DNA of 64,000 nucleotides, from positions 2,480,001 to 2,544,000 of the forward strand of contig NZ_CP026951.1 in assembly GCF_003065485.1 (NCBI RefSeq), written 5' to 3'. Source of the DNA: Salinibacterium hongtaonis. Its GTDB lineage: Bacteria > Actinomycetota > Actinomycetes > Actinomycetales > Microbacteriaceae. Positions within the stretch are counted from its first letter, which is position 1. Every line of letters begins with the position of its first letter. The notes beneath the pieces are model-generated. The model ran no database searches. It was not told the origin of the DNA and worked only from the letters and a program-made list of their open reading frames with translations. Both the position numbers and the translations under genes were made by a program. This document shows, one piece after another, positions 8,192-17,724 of the stretch.

Positions 8192-9837
8192 GCGGCTCCA
8201 ACCGTTGCGAGGGGGCGACGACCGGGAATGGCGTTGATGAGCTCTGCCGTGTAGTCGTGCCGGGGGGAATCAAAAATGGTGCGCACATCGCCGTGTTCGA
8301 CGATCGTGCCGCGCTCGAGAACACTCACGCGATGGGCAACCTGTCGAACGAGGCTGAGGTCGTGCGAGATCAGCAGGTAGCTGAGCCCCAATTTCTCTTG
8401 CAGGTCGAGCAAGAGATCGATGATCTGGGCTTGCACGGTGACGTCGAGCGCCGACGTCGGCTCATCGAGCACCAGCGCTTGAGGCGCCAAGACGAGAGCC
8501 CGCGCGAGGGCAACCCTCTGCCGCTGACCGCCGGAAAGCTCGCGAGGCCTGCGGTCGAGAACAGTGCTCGGCAAGGCCACGAGATCGAGCGCCTCGCCGA
8601 CCGCTGCGGCGCGCTGGGCCCGATTGCCCACCCCGTTGATGATGAGCGGCTCCTCGATGGCGCGTCCCGCCGAATAGCGCGGATCGATGGCCGCCAACGC
8701 GTTTTGATAAACGAGTTGCACCGTGCGGGCGTTGTGATTGACGAGTTGGGGATGCTGCGTGAGCAGGGCGTCCCCCACCCTGACCTGGCCGGAGCTGAAC
8801 CCCGTGAGGCCCGCGATCACCCGGGCAAGCGTTGTCTTGCCCGAACCGGACTCCCCGACGAGCGCGTGGATTTCGCCCTCAGCGAGGCTGAGCGATACGG
8901 CACCTAAAGTGGGCGCACCCTGGGGCGGGCCATAGAACTTGGTGACCCGGTCGACCTCGATGATTGCGGGAGCATCCGGCGCCGGGCGATGCGCGCGATC
9001 GTCGTACTTGTTGAGCGAAAGCGCGGGGGCGTTGGCGAGGAGGGCCACCGTATAGGCGTCGCGCGGAGAATCGAGAACGCGATGGGCCGACCCGTACTCC
9101 TTGAGCTCGCCTCGGTTGAGCACAGCGATCGCGTCGCTGCGCTCCTGGGCGAGGGCGAGGTCGTGGGTTATGAACAGCACGCCAAGTCCCAGGTCACTCT
9201 GAAGCTCGGCGAGCTGATCGAGAATAGTCCGCTGCACGGTCACGTCGAGGGCACTCGTCGGTTCGTCGGCGATGAGGATGCTGGGGTTGGCCGAGATCGC
9301 AATGGCGATGAGAACTCGCTGCAGCTGCCCGCCCGACAGCTCGTGCGGATACGCGCGGGCGCGTTGCTGGGGATTGCGCACCCCCACCCGGTCGAGCAGG
9401 CTGACCACGGCGGCGGCAACGTCGCTGCGGGGGACCACGTTGTGCAGCAGCAACGACTGCGCGATCTGATGCCCGACGCGGCGTAGGGGGTCGAGCGAGC
9501 TCAACGGATCTTGCGGAACGAATCCGATCGTCGTGCCGCGGAGACCCTGCCAGGACGACTGGCGGAGCGACGTGACATCGAGCGTCCCGCCAGCGGTCGA
9601 GACGGAAACCGTGCCAGCGGCGATGCGACCGTTCGCCGGCAGAAGCCCTGCGACGGCGAGGGCAATCGTGCTCTTTCCCGATCCCGACTGACCCACCAGG
9701 GCCAGCGTCTCGCCGCGGCCGAGCTCGAACGAGACCCCGTGGACGACCTCCGTCTCTGCGCCTCTGGCGCTCAGTCGACCCTCGCGATAGGCAACGCGAA
9801 GGTCCTTCACTACGACAACATCGTTCCGTGTACTCAT
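8188..9837 (-). CDS. ABC transporter ATP-binding protein, fused DppD-DppF type
   Basis: A 549-residue protein with two complete ATPase domains in one chain. Walker A motifs are GQSGSGKST (residues 49-57) and GESGSGKTT (about 340); signature motifs are LSGGQLQRV and LSGGQRQRV; Walker B motifs are followed by DEPTSALDVTVQ in both halves. It powers import by the two permeases upstream. The fused arrangement replaces the separate DppD and DppF subunits of peptide/nickel-type (family 5) importers. Start and stop overlap both neighbours by ATGA. Confidence 0.93.
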   Translation of the reverse strand: MSTRNDVVVVKDLRVAYREGRLSARGAETEVVHGVSFELGRGETLALVGQSGSGKSTIALAVAGLLPANGRIAAGTVSVSTAGGTLDVTSLRQSSWQGLRGTTIGFVPQDPLSSLDPLRRVGHQIAQSLLLHNVVPRSDVAAAVVSLLDRVGVRNPQQRARAYPHELSGGQLQRVLIAIAISANPSILIADEPTSALDVTVQRTILDQLAELQSDLGLGVLFITHDLALAQERSDAIAVLNRGELKEYGSAHRVLDSPRDAYTVALLANAPALSLNKYDDRAHRPAPDAPAIIEVDRVTKFYGPPQGAPTLGAVSLSLAEGEIHALVGESGSGKTTLARVIAGLTGFSSGQVRVGDALLTQHPQLVNHNARTVQLVYQNALAAIDPRYSAGRAIEEPLIINGVGNRAQRAAAVGEALDLVALPSTVLDRRPRELSGGQRQRVALARALVLAPQALVLDEPTSALDVTVQAQIIDLLLDLQEKLGLSYLLISHDLSLVRQVAHRVSVLERGTIVEHGDVRTIFDSPRHDYTAELINAIPGRRPLATVGAA

Positions 9838-10682
9838 GAGCTCAACCTCTCTGTGGCGAAGTGCCCTAACCGGCTGATCGAGAGCACGGTTACGGTGATG
9901 ACCAGACCCGGCAGCAGGACGAGCCAGGGTGACGAAACGATGTATTCACGGCCCTCGCTGACGAGCAGGCCCCACTCGGGTTGGGGTGGCGGTGATCCGT
10001 AGCCCAAAAAGCTCAGCGCCGAAATCCACAGGATCGACAATCCAAACTGCAGCGCCGTCAGCGACAGCACAGCGGTGAACGAGTTGGGAAAGATGTGGCG
10101 GTGCAGCACAGCCCACCGGGTGTTGCCCAGATGGTGGCTGGCCTCCACAAACGGCAGGTTCTTGACCGTGAGCACTTCTGAGCGCATCAGACGGGTGAAC
10201 ACAGCAATCGACGAGACGCCCACCGCGATTGCGGCGTTGATCGTGCCGAAGCCGAGCGCAACGACGATGACCATGGACAGCAGCAGCCCGGGGATCGAGA
10301 GCAGAACATCCACAACGCGGCTGATCACGGCGTCGATGATGCCGCCGAACGACGCCGCGATCAGACCGAGCACCGTGCCCACTCCCAGGCCGATTGTGAC
10401 CGCCACCGCCGAACCGAAGAGCGTGCGCGAGGTGCCGAAGATCACCCGCGAGAGCAGGTCTCGGCCGAGGTAATCGGTGCCGAACGGATGCGTCAGCGAG
10501 GGAGCGTCGAGCACCGCCCCTGCAGGAACCAGAGGGCTAAACGGGGTCAGAAGCGCTGGCAGCAGCACCGCCAGCACGAGAGCAAGCACCCAGGCTGCGG
10601 ACGCAAAATCTGCGGGGCGAGCGTGGGAGAGCACCGCACGCAGCGGCGACGGCGCCGAGACGAGGAGAGATGCACGAGTCAT
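9834..10682 (-). CDS. ABC transporter permease, DppC type
   Basis: A 282-residue inner-membrane permease with about six membrane segments and the family-5 loop pattern (HPFGTDYLGRDLLSRVIFGT near residue 70, and the EAA-like VEASHHLGNTRWAVLHRHIF near 185-205). It pairs with the DppB-type permease immediately upstream, overlapping it by ATGA, to form the translocation channel. The neighbouring monooxygenases suggest the cargo is not an ordinary peptide. Confidence 0.92.
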   Translation of the reverse strand: MTRASLLVSAPSPLRAVLSHARPADFASAAWVLALVLAVLLPALLTPFSPLVPAGAVLDAPSLTHPFGTDYLGRDLLSRVIFGTSRTLFGSAVAVTIGLGVGTVLGLIAASFGGIIDAVISRVVDVLLSIPGLLLSMVIVVALGFGTINAAIAVGVSSIAVFTRLMRSEVLTVKNLPFVEASHHLGNTRWAVLHRHIFPNSFTAVLSLTALQFGLSILWISALSFLGYGSPPPQPEWGLLVSEGREYIVSSPWLVLLPGLVITVTVLSISRLGHFATERLSS

Positions 10683-11686
10683 TTCGCGATCACCGCAACC
10701 TTTCGTCGGGTGAGACTGAGCCCGCGCCGCGGGGCGTGCTCAGGAGAGAAGAGAGCAGAACCGATCCGGGGGTCGATTACCGGATAGAGCAGGTCGGTGA
10801 CGAGGTTGATCACCACGAAAACCGTGGAGATGAGCACGACGACGGCGAGGATGACCGGGGTGTCCTGATCGCGGACCGCCTGCTGGGTGAGAAACCCGAT
10901 GCCCGTTCTGCTGAACACGGTCTCAACGACAACCGCGCCCGCGAGCAGCTCGCCGACCGTCAGAGCGAAAAGGGTGAGGGTGGGAATGGAACCATTCGGC
11001 AGAATATGCCGCGCCACGATCGACGCCTGCGGCACGCCCTTCGCCCGCAGCACCATGACAAACGGTTCTCGGGATGCCCTGTAGAGACCCTGAATCAGCA
11101 CCTGGGTGATCGTGCCGCTGACGGCAATGGAGAGCGTCGCGGCGGGAAGGATGTACGAGATTAACCCCTGATCTCGAATGGACGACACCCAGCCCAGCTG
11201 AAACGCGAACACCTGCAGCAGCAAGAACCCGACCAAGAAGCTCGGGGTCGACAGAAAGACGACGGGAAGCGCGCGGGCCGCCGCCCTCAGGTGCCGGGAG
11301 GGTGCAAACACGGCCGTGAGAGCCACCGTCAGCACGATGACCGCGGTGAAGGCGAGTGCGGTGAGTGAGAGCACAACGGTCTCACCGATCGCCTGCTGCA
11401 GCAGGCTCGCCACCGAATTGCCATTGACGAGCGAGTACCCCAGGTCGCCAGAGAACAGCCGGCCCACGGCGATCACGAACTGCTCGATCGCCCCGCGGTC
11501 GAAGTTGTAATAGGCCAGCAGCGGGCCGATCGCCTCCTGCGGAAGCGGGTTGAGAGGGCTGGTGATGCGCGACTCGATTGGGTCCCCTGGCAACACAAAC
11601 AGCGTGAAGAACACGAGGGTATAGGCGAGCGCGATGACGAGGAGAGACTGCCCGATGCGTTTGATGACGAAGCTGCGCCGGTCCAT
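10679..11686 (-). CDS. ABC transporter permease, DppB type
   Basis: A 335-residue permease with about six membrane segments. It shows the DppB-type N terminus (FVIKRIGQSLLVIALAYTLV), the periplasmic LPGDPIESR segment and the EAA-like loop REPFVMVLRAKGVPQ followed by ARHILPN. It starts 4 bases after the binding-protein stop codon at 11691. Together with the DppC-type subunit it forms the membrane channel of the importer. Confidence 0.92.
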   Translation of the reverse strand: MDRRSFVIKRIGQSLLVIALAYTLVFFTLFVLPGDPIESRITSPLNPLPQEAIGPLLAYYNFDRGAIEQFVIAVGRLFSGDLGYSLVNGNSVASLLQQAIGETVVLSLTALAFTAVIVLTVALTAVFAPSRHLRAAARALPVVFLSTPSFLVGFLLLQVFAFQLGWVSSIRDQGLISYILPAATLSIAVSGTITQVLIQGLYRASREPFVMVLRAKGVPQASIVARHILPNGSIPTLTLFALTVGELLAGAVVVETVFSRTGIGFLTQQAVRDQDTPVILAVVVLISTVFVVINLVTDLLYPVIDPRIGSALFSPEHAPRRGLSLTRRKVAVIAK

Positions 11687-11690
11687 GGCG

Positions 11691-13364
11691 CTAGTCGGCG
11701 ATCCACGCGTTGTAGTACTGCGGAAGGGCTCCGTCGCTCAGGGAGAACCCCTGCAGACGAGGCGCGGCGACATAAACCTGACTGTCGTCGAGAATGGGCA
11801 AGACATACGCCTGACCGATCAGGTAGTCCTGCAGTGCCCCGAGAGCGGCCTCTCTCTCGGCGTCGTCCGTTGCGGTGACGTGAGCCGCGAGCAGTGCGTC
11901 GAGCTGAGCATCGTCGCTGTCGAGGGTGAGCAGACCACCTTTGCCCCCCGCGTAGTACTCGTTGAGGCCAATGGGGTCAGGATGCGGCCAGCCCACCCGA
12001 AGCACCCCCACCTCCGGGTCGTCGAAGGCAGTTGCCCAATAGCTCGAATAGTCGATCTCCTTGATGACGAGTTCGATCCCGATCTCGGCGAGCTGCACCT
12101 GGATCGCCTGAAACAACGCGCGGGAGGTGTTGTCATAGACATCCAAATAGGTGAGCACTGAGAGCGTTTCGCCGCCTTTGATGCGGTAACCCTCCGAGTT
12201 GAGCGCCGTCCACCCCGACTGTTCGAGCAACTCAACCGCCGCAGCCGGGTCGTAGGCGAGAAGGGCTGATTCGTCCTTGTATCCGAACGTTCCCGGGCTG
12301 AGCACGCTCGACGCGACGCTCCAGTTGTCGGTGTAGAGATCCTCGGCGATCTTGGCGCGGTTGATGCCCGACTGCAGGGCCTTGCGCACATTCACGTCGT
12401 CGAGAAACGGTGCCGACTGCTTGATGATCCACTGATTCGTCAGCCCGACGCCCGAACGGCTCACGATGTGAAAGCCCTGGTCGGCGAGAGCATCCTCCTC
12501 CGTCGGCTGCACATACCGAATCAGATCTGCCTGTCCGGACTTGATGCTGCCGAGCCGCACACTGTCTTCTTGGATCGGCGTCACGATCACCTTGTCGAGG
12601 TAAGCCTCGCCCTGATTGGGCGAACTAGGCGGCGCCCAGGCATAACCATCTCGGCGCTTGAGCACGACCTCTTTGCCATAGACCTCCGACTCCACGACGA
12701 ACGGGCCGCTGCCGATGAGATTGACAAAGAGCGACTGGTCTTCGCGAGTCGCGTCGATCGTCGCATCGGCGACCAAACCAGAGGCCCAGCCGGTGAGAAC
12801 GCCCAACAGCGGAGCGTAAGGGGCGGCCAGCGTGACGGTGACCGTGTTGGCCGCGGCATCCGTCGTCACCGCGAGCTCAGCAGGAAACACGGGGTTCGGC
12901 GAGATCGCCTTCTCTGGGTCGCCAAACGCCTGCCACTCAAGGTTGCGCTTCACACTCGCCACATCGAGGGCCGAGCCGTCGCTGTAGGTAACGCCTTCTC
13001 GGATAACAAACGTGTAGACAGTGCCGTCTGCGCTGACCTCCCAGCTCTCGGCAAGCCATGGCTCGAACTCACCCGTCTCCGCGTTGCGATAGATGAGGCG
13101 GTCGGTGATGTTCTGCTGAAGCGCTCGCGTCTGCCACGTGCCGCTGTCGTGAACCTGCGCAGACGTGGGGATTTCTGCGTCGAGGTAGATGAGCTCCCCA
13201 CCGCGCTTATCCGCCTCGCTGACCCCGGATGGGTCGACGACGGCCGCGGTCGCCGTGCATCCGGCGAGGCCCATGGTGACGACAACGGCGAGGGCTGCAG
13301 CCCGAGCGGCAATGCGCCGGGGATGCCGAACGGAGGCGACGGATGCTATGCGAGGAGTCTTCAT
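11691..13364 (-). CDS. ABC transporter substrate-binding lipoprotein, family 5
   Basis: A 557-residue extracytoplasmic receptor. The N terminus carries Arg residues, a hydrophobic stretch and the lipobox MGLAGC, so it is lipid-anchored. Then follow the family-5 features ITDRLIYRNAETGEFEPWLA, SWEVSADGTVYTFVIREGVTYSDG and a large two-lobed domain to the end. It is the first gene of a six-gene operon and sets the specificity of uptake. Members of this family also bind small organosulfur compounds and other non-peptides. In-phase GAGTAAT repeats lie upstream. Confidence 0.92.
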   Translation of the reverse strand: MKTPRIASVASVRHPRRIAARAAALAVVVTMGLAGCTATAAVVDPSGVSEADKRGGELIYLDAEIPTSAQVHDSGTWQTRALQQNITDRLIYRNAETGEFEPWLAESWEVSADGTVYTFVIREGVTYSDGSALDVASVKRNLEWQAFGDPEKAISPNPVFPAELAVTTDAAANTVTVTLAAPYAPLLGVLTGWASGLVADATIDATREDQSLFVNLIGSGPFVVESEVYGKEVVLKRRDGYAWAPPSSPNQGEAYLDKVIVTPIQEDSVRLGSIKSGQADLIRYVQPTEEDALADQGFHIVSRSGVGLTNQWIIKQSAPFLDDVNVRKALQSGINRAKIAEDLYTDNWSVASSVLSPGTFGYKDESALLAYDPAAAVELLEQSGWTALNSEGYRIKGGETLSVLTYLDVYDNTSRALFQAIQVQLAEIGIELVIKEIDYSSYWATAFDDPEVGVLRVGWPHPDPIGLNEYYAGGKGGLLTLDSDDAQLDALLAAHVTATDDAEREAALGALQDYLIGQAYVLPILDDSQVYVAAPRLQGFSLSDGALPQYYNAWIAD

Positions 13365-13407
13365 AGGGCACGAAACTAGACGCCCCAGAAGACCCCCGCA
13401 CAGGCGC

Positions 13408-13444
13408 GAGTAATCCCGAGTAAAACTTATTAGTGCGGAGTAAT
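13408..13444. promoter_or_regulatory. In-phase GAGTAAT direct repeats upstream of the ABC/monooxygenase operon
   Basis: GAGTAAT, GAGTAAA and GAGTAAT begin at 13408, 13418 and 13438, that is at steps of 10 and 20 bases, on one face of the helix. They sit 44-80 bases upstream of the binding-protein start inside the 126-base gap. Direct repeats in phase often mark activator sites; no regulator gene is adjacent. Confidence 0.4.
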
Positions 13445-13490
13445 GAACTCCCGAATATTGGTGGGATCGGCTATGGAGAGCCGAAAACCG

Positions 13491-16400
13491 CTACTCGCTC
13501 GGCTGCCCGGGGGCGGGCCGCTCGGGGTCGTCCGACTCCGGGACGCCCTGCTCACCGGTGGGATTGTCGACGGGCTTGTCGACGGGCTTGTCGACGGGCT
13601 CGTCGGTGGGCCCGTCGGTGGGTTCGGCTGCCTCAGGCTCGGCTGCCTCAGGCTCGGCCAGCTCGGGCGCAGCCACCTCGGGCGTTGCCTGCGGCTGCTC
13701 GGTCGCGCCAGCATCCGGAATCGGAACATCCCGGGTGTCTGCCGTGGCGATCTCCTCGGCTGACACGGCGACAGCGGCAGCACCGGCACCAGCGGCTCCG
13801 GCAGCAACAGCGGCAGCGGGCTCCCCAGGGGTAGGCGTGGGGCTCTCGCGCTTGGCCGCCCTGCGGTCCTCACGGCGCTCGCTCGCACCCTCGACGAGGT
13901 AATACAGCGAGGGCAGAACGACGAGCGTGAGAAGGGTGGACGAGATGAGCCCACCGATCACGACGATCGCCAGCGGCTGCGAAATAAAGCCGCCGTGGCC
14001 GGTAAGCCCGATTGCCAGCGGCAACAACGCAAAGATCGTGGCCAGCGCCGTCATGAGGATGGGCCGGAGCCTGCGGCTCGCGCCATGCACGACGGCATCC
14101 ATCGCCTTCATACCGCGTTCCCGATACTGATTGACAAGGTCGATGAGAACGATGGCGTTCGTTACGACGATGCCAATGAGCATCAGCACACCGATCAACG
14201 ACGGCACCCCGAGCGGAACGCCCGAGATAACCTGCAGCGCGATCGCTCCTGTGGCCGCGAACGGCACCGAGACGAGCAGAAGCAGCGGCTGTCGAAGGCT
14301 CTTGAACGTGGCAACCATCACCACGTAGACGATGAGGATTGCGATGAGAAGCGCAAGCCCCAGCTGCTGGAAGGCGTCGGCCTGCTGCGCCGTCACACCG
14401 CCCAGCTCAGCGCTCGCGCCAGCCGGCAGGTCGACCCCGTCTACTGCCGTTTGGATCTCAGTCGAGGCTGTTCCGACATCGTCACCGTTGGGGGTCACGC
14501 TCACAGTTGCCGACCGCACACCCTTGATGGTGGTGATGCTCGCCGGGCCATCAACCTGTTCGACCGTAGCCAGATCGGAGAGCGGAATCAGCCCCGTTGC
14601 GGTGGGGATGATGAACTCGCGCAGCTCCTGGATGGTGGCCGGAGCCGTGCCAGGGTCGACGTAGATCGACAGGGTCGTCTCGTCGATAACGACGCTGCCG
14701 ACGGCGCGGGGCAACATGGACTGCGACACGATGCCGCCCACGGCGACCTCGCTGAGCCCGCGCTCTGCAGCGGCCTCGCGGTCAACCACAATCGCGATGT
14801 ACGGCTGCGAGTTGGAGAGGTTGCTTGTCGCCTCGGCGGTCACACCGAGGTCGCGCACTGCGGCGAGCACCTCATCCGCAGCGGTCTGGAGGTCTTCGCG
14901 GCTGTTGGCGGTGATATCGACGTCAATATCGGAGGACGCGAAACCCGCGCCCGCCGCGGCCAGCGAAACTTCGCCTGCATCCTCAAGCGCAGCGAGCTCG
15001 TCGCGCACCTCGGCCTGCAGGGCCTCCTGATCGACGTCGGGGTTTGTCGTGATGGAGAAGGTTGCGCCACCGCCACCGCCGAACGCGGCGGCGAGGGAGC
15101 TGCCTCCGCTGCCGAGCGACAGCTGCACCGTCTCGATGCCCTCGATGCTGCGAAGCGTCTCTTCTACGACCGTAGCCGCCTCATCCTGAGCTTCGAGACT
15201 CGTGCCAACGGGCAGAGTCTGCGTCACCGTGAGGGTGTTCTGGCCGCTGTCGCCGATGAAGTTGGTCTTCATGCTCGGCACCATCGCGATCGTGCCCAAA
15301 AGGACGAGGGCTGCGGCGACGAGGGTGAGCGCCGGGCGCTTGAGGGTGAACTTGAGGATGGGCAGGTACGACTTTTGGAGTCGAGTGGGCTTCTCCTCCT
15401 GCTCTGCGATGGCCTTCTCGCGTGCCTCACGGCGGGCGCGACGCGACGGCACCTCGACGCCCGGGTTCTGCAGCTGCAGAATCGCCGTGCTCGTGTCGAG
15501 GTATTCGGGGCTTGCGGGGGCGACCGCCGCCTTCTTCTTGTCGTTGCCGAGGAACCAGTAGGCAAGAACGGGAACGATCGTGAGCGAGACGAACAGCGAC
15601 GCGGCAAGGGCAATCGTGACGGTGAGGGCGAACGGTCGGAACAGCTCGCCCGTGATGTCGCCGACGAGCGCAAGCGGCAGGAACACGGCAACCGTGGTGA
15701 CGGTCGACGCGGTGATCGCAGCCGCGACCTCCTTGACGGCGGTCTGAATGGCCACGAGTTTGCGCTCACCCAAACCGATGTGGCGCTTGATGTTCTCGAT
15801 GACCACAATCGAGTCGTCGACGACACGTCCAATGGAGATCGTGAGGGCGCCGAGGGTAATCACGTTGAGCGTGTACCCAGAAACCTGCATGCCGATGAAG
15901 GTGATGAGCACCGATGCGGGGATCGAGATCGCGGTTACCAGGGTCGATCTGATCGACAGCAGGAACACGAGAATCACGATGACGGCAAAGATCAGGCCAA
16001 GAACACCCTCGGTCGCAAGACTGTCGATCGACTGCTCGATAAATGGCGCCTGATCGAAGACGACCGTGAACACCGTGTTGTTGCCGAGCGATTCCGCCAG
16101 GCCAGGCAGCGCATCCCTAATCGCGTTCGAGACCGAAACCGTGTTGCCATCGGGCGTCTTGGTCACGGCGATCGTCAGCGAAGGCTCGCCGTTGACCCGG
16201 GAGATGCCGGTGACGGGGTCGTCCTCGATCGCGACCTCGGCAACCTCACCGATCGTGACGGGAACGCCATCGCGCAGCACGCCGACCAGCGGCAGCGAGG
16301 CGATTCCCTCCGTCGAGTCGAGGCGAACACCCGCCTGCACGGAGAGAGTCTTGCCGTCTTCTGTGATCTCGCCTGCCGGCAGCAGAATGCCGTTGGAGTC

Positions 16401-17018
16401 GAGAGCGTCGGTGATGTCGGCGGTGCTGCCGCCCAGGGCGGTCAGGGTGGCGAGGTCGGGAGAAATGACGACACGCTGCCCGACAGTGCCGAGCAGGCTG
16501 GCCTCGCGCACACCCTCGAGAGCCTGGATGTCGGTGATCGTCGACGCCTCGAGCAGGCTGCTGAGCTCACGAATATCGAGGTCGCTCGTGACGGCGACCT
16601 GCACGACCGGCAGGTCGTCGATCGAGCCAGTGATCACCTGCGGGTCGATGTCGGCCGGCAGCGTCGACTTGATGCGGTTGATCGCCTGCGTGACCTTCTG
16701 CTCCGCTGTCGCCAGGTTCGTGCCGTATTCGAACGACGCCGAAATGGTCGACACATTGGTGCGGGATGTTGCGGTCGTTCCCTCGAGTCCGGCGACACCC
16801 TGGATGGCGGTCTCGATGGGGGTGCTGACATCCTCATTGACCACCTCCGGCGCCGCTCCGGGATAGGCCGTCACGATCACCAGTTGCGGGAACGAGATCG
16901 ACGGGATCAGCTCTTGCTTAAGGCTCGTCAGGGAGATGGTGCCAAAGATCGCCACCACGATTGTGACGAGGGCGATAAGTGCCCGGTTGCGCAGGCTAAA
17001 GACGGAAAGCAGGTGCAC
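13491..17018 (-). CDS. RND-superfamily efflux permease, AcrB/HAE1-like
   Basis: A roughly 1175-residue exporter. It starts with a membrane helix (NRALIALVTIVVAIFG), then SISFPQLVIVTAYPGAAPEVV, the classic opening of AcrB-type pumps, a first large extracytoplasmic domain, membrane segments including DDSIVVIENIKRH, a second large domain, and final helices with GIVVTNAIVLIDLVNQYRERG. I chose the GTG at 17018 because a GGGAGA ribosome site precedes it and a longer form would add a non-membrane leader. The last ~110 residues form an acidic Ala/Glu/Pro tail with short repeats (PEAAE, PVDK), unusual for this family. No membrane-fusion partner is adjacent. The substrate is unknown. Confidence 0.88.
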   Translation of the reverse strand: MHLLSVFSLRNRALIALVTIVVAIFGTISLTSLKQELIPSISFPQLVIVTAYPGAAPEVVNEDVSTPIETAIQGVAGLEGTTATSRTNVSTISASFEYGTNLATAEQKVTQAINRIKSTLPADIDPQVITGSIDDLPVVQVAVTSDLDIRELSSLLEASTITDIQALEGVREASLLGTVGQRVVISPDLATLTALGGSTADITDALDSNGILLPAGEITEDGKTLSVQAGVRLDSTEGIASLPLVGVLRDGVPVTIGEVAEVAIEDDPVTGISRVNGEPSLTIAVTKTPDGNTVSVSNAIRDALPGLAESLGNNTVFTVVFDQAPFIEQSIDSLATEGVLGLIFAVIVILVFLLSIRSTLVTAISIPASVLITFIGMQVSGYTLNVITLGALTISIGRVVDDSIVVIENIKRHIGLGERKLVAIQTAVKEVAAAITASTVTTVAVFLPLALVGDITGELFRPFALTVTIALAASLFVSLTIVPVLAYWFLGNDKKKAAVAPASPEYLDTSTAILQLQNPGVEVPSRRARREAREKAIAEQEEKPTRLQKSYLPILKFTLKRPALTLVAAALVLLGTIAMVPSMKTNFIGDSGQNTLTVTQTLPVGTSLEAQDEAATVVEETLRSIEGIETVQLSLGSGGSSLAAAFGGGGGATFSITTNPDVDQEALQAEVRDELAALEDAGEVSLAAAGAGFASSDIDVDITANSREDLQTAADEVLAAVRDLGVTAEATSNLSNSQPYIAIVVDREAAAERGLSEVAVGGIVSQSMLPRAVGSVVIDETTLSIYVDPGTAPATIQELREFIIPTATGLIPLSDLATVEQVDGPASITTIKGVRSATVSVTPNGDDVGTASTEIQTAVDGVDLPAGASAELGGVTAQQADAFQQLGLALLIAILIVYVVMVATFKSLRQPLLLLVSVPFAATGAIALQVISGVPLGVPSLIGVLMLIGIVVTNAIVLIDLVNQYRERGMKAMDAVVHGASRRLRPILMTALATIFALLPLAIGLTGHGGFISQPLAIVVIGGLISSTLLTLVVLPSLYYLVEGASERREDRRAAKRESPTPTPGEPAAAVAAGAAGAGAAAVAVSAEEIATADTRDVPIPDAGATEQPQATPEVAAPELAEPEAAEPEAAEPTDGPTDEPVDKPVDKPVDNPTGEQGVPESDDPERPAPGQPSE
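13561..13665. repeat. Short tandem repeats in the RND C-terminal tail
   Basis: A 12-base unit (GTCGACGGGCTT and variants) repeats from about 13565 to 13622, and a 15-base unit (CTCAGGCTCGGCTGC) repeats from about 13628 to 13665. They encode the PVDK and PEAAE runs of the exporter tail. Units are multiples of three, so length changes would keep the frame. Confidence 0.8.
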
Positions 17019-17118
17019 GGTTCTCCCGGGGCTCGCAAAGCTGAAGTCCAAGTATTTCAGCAGAACGGGCTGTTCGCTCACCGAATGCCAGAATGAGACC
17101 GTGCCTTTGAGATCCACG

Positions 17119-17724
17119 ATGCTCCGACGAGTGCTTCAGCTGTCCATCGGTCTCGTGCTTTTTGGCCTCAGCATCTCCCTCATCATCCGCGCCGTCGTCG
17201 GCGTTCCCCCCTGGGATGTGTTCACCCAGGGGCTCGTTCGCGTGTTCGGGCTCCCCTTCGGCGCTTTTACCGTGATCATCAGTATCTGCTTGCTGGTGCT
17301 GTGGATTCCGCTGCGCCAGAAGCCGGGGGTTGGCACGGTTCTCAACGCGCTTCTGGTCGGCCCGTTCATCGAACTCGGCTTCGCAATCTTTGCCGAACCC
17401 ACGGAGCTATGGCAGCGCATTGTGTTTTTCACGGTGGGACTCGTGCTCAACGGCTTCGCCACGGGCCTCTACATCGGCGCCCGATTTGGCCCCGGCCCGC
17501 GGGACGGGCTCATGACCGGCCTGCACCGGGTCAGCGGCAAACCTATCTGGGCGATTCGAACCTCGATCGAAGCGGTCGTGCTGTTGCTGGGCTGGCTGCT
17601 TGGCGGCAACGTCGGGCTCGGCACCCTCGCTTTCGCGCTGCTGATCGGGCCGCTTGTGCACTTTTTTATGCCGCGCCTGCGCGTGCCGGAATCTCCCCGG
17701 TCCTCTGGCGCCAGGCTCGGCTAA
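17119..17724 (+). CDS. YczE/YitT-type integral membrane protein 1
   Basis: A 201-residue protein with about five membrane segments. It carries the YczE-family pattern: VGVPPWDVFTQGL after helix 1, LWIPLRQKPGVGTVLNALLVGP, and GLYIGARFGPGPRDGLMTGL near residue 110-130. The ATG at 17119 (MLRRVLQL) was preferred over the GTG at 17101 because it aligns with the start of the second copy (TRRILQL). The molecular role of YczE proteins is not settled. It converges with the MocR regulator, their stop codons overlapping at 17721-17724, and is paralogous to the protein encoded on the other side of that regulator. Confidence 0.85.
   Translation: MLRRVLQLSIGLVLFGLSISLIIRAVVGVPPWDVFTQGLVRVFGLPFGAFTVIISICLLVLWIPLRQKPGVGTVLNALLVGPFIELGFAIFAEPTELWQRIVFFTVGLVLNGFATGLYIGARFGPGPRDGLMTGLHRVSGKPIWAIRTSIEAVVLLLGWLLGGNVGLGTLAFALLIGPLVHFFMPRLRVPESPRSSGARLG

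Noticed and set aside
13995-17096. 1033-residue open frame antisense to the RND exporter gene
   Set aside because: Its translation is very Arg/Asp/His-rich without domain motifs, while the other strand gives a complete AcrB-like protein. Long antisense frames are expected in GC-rich coding DNA.
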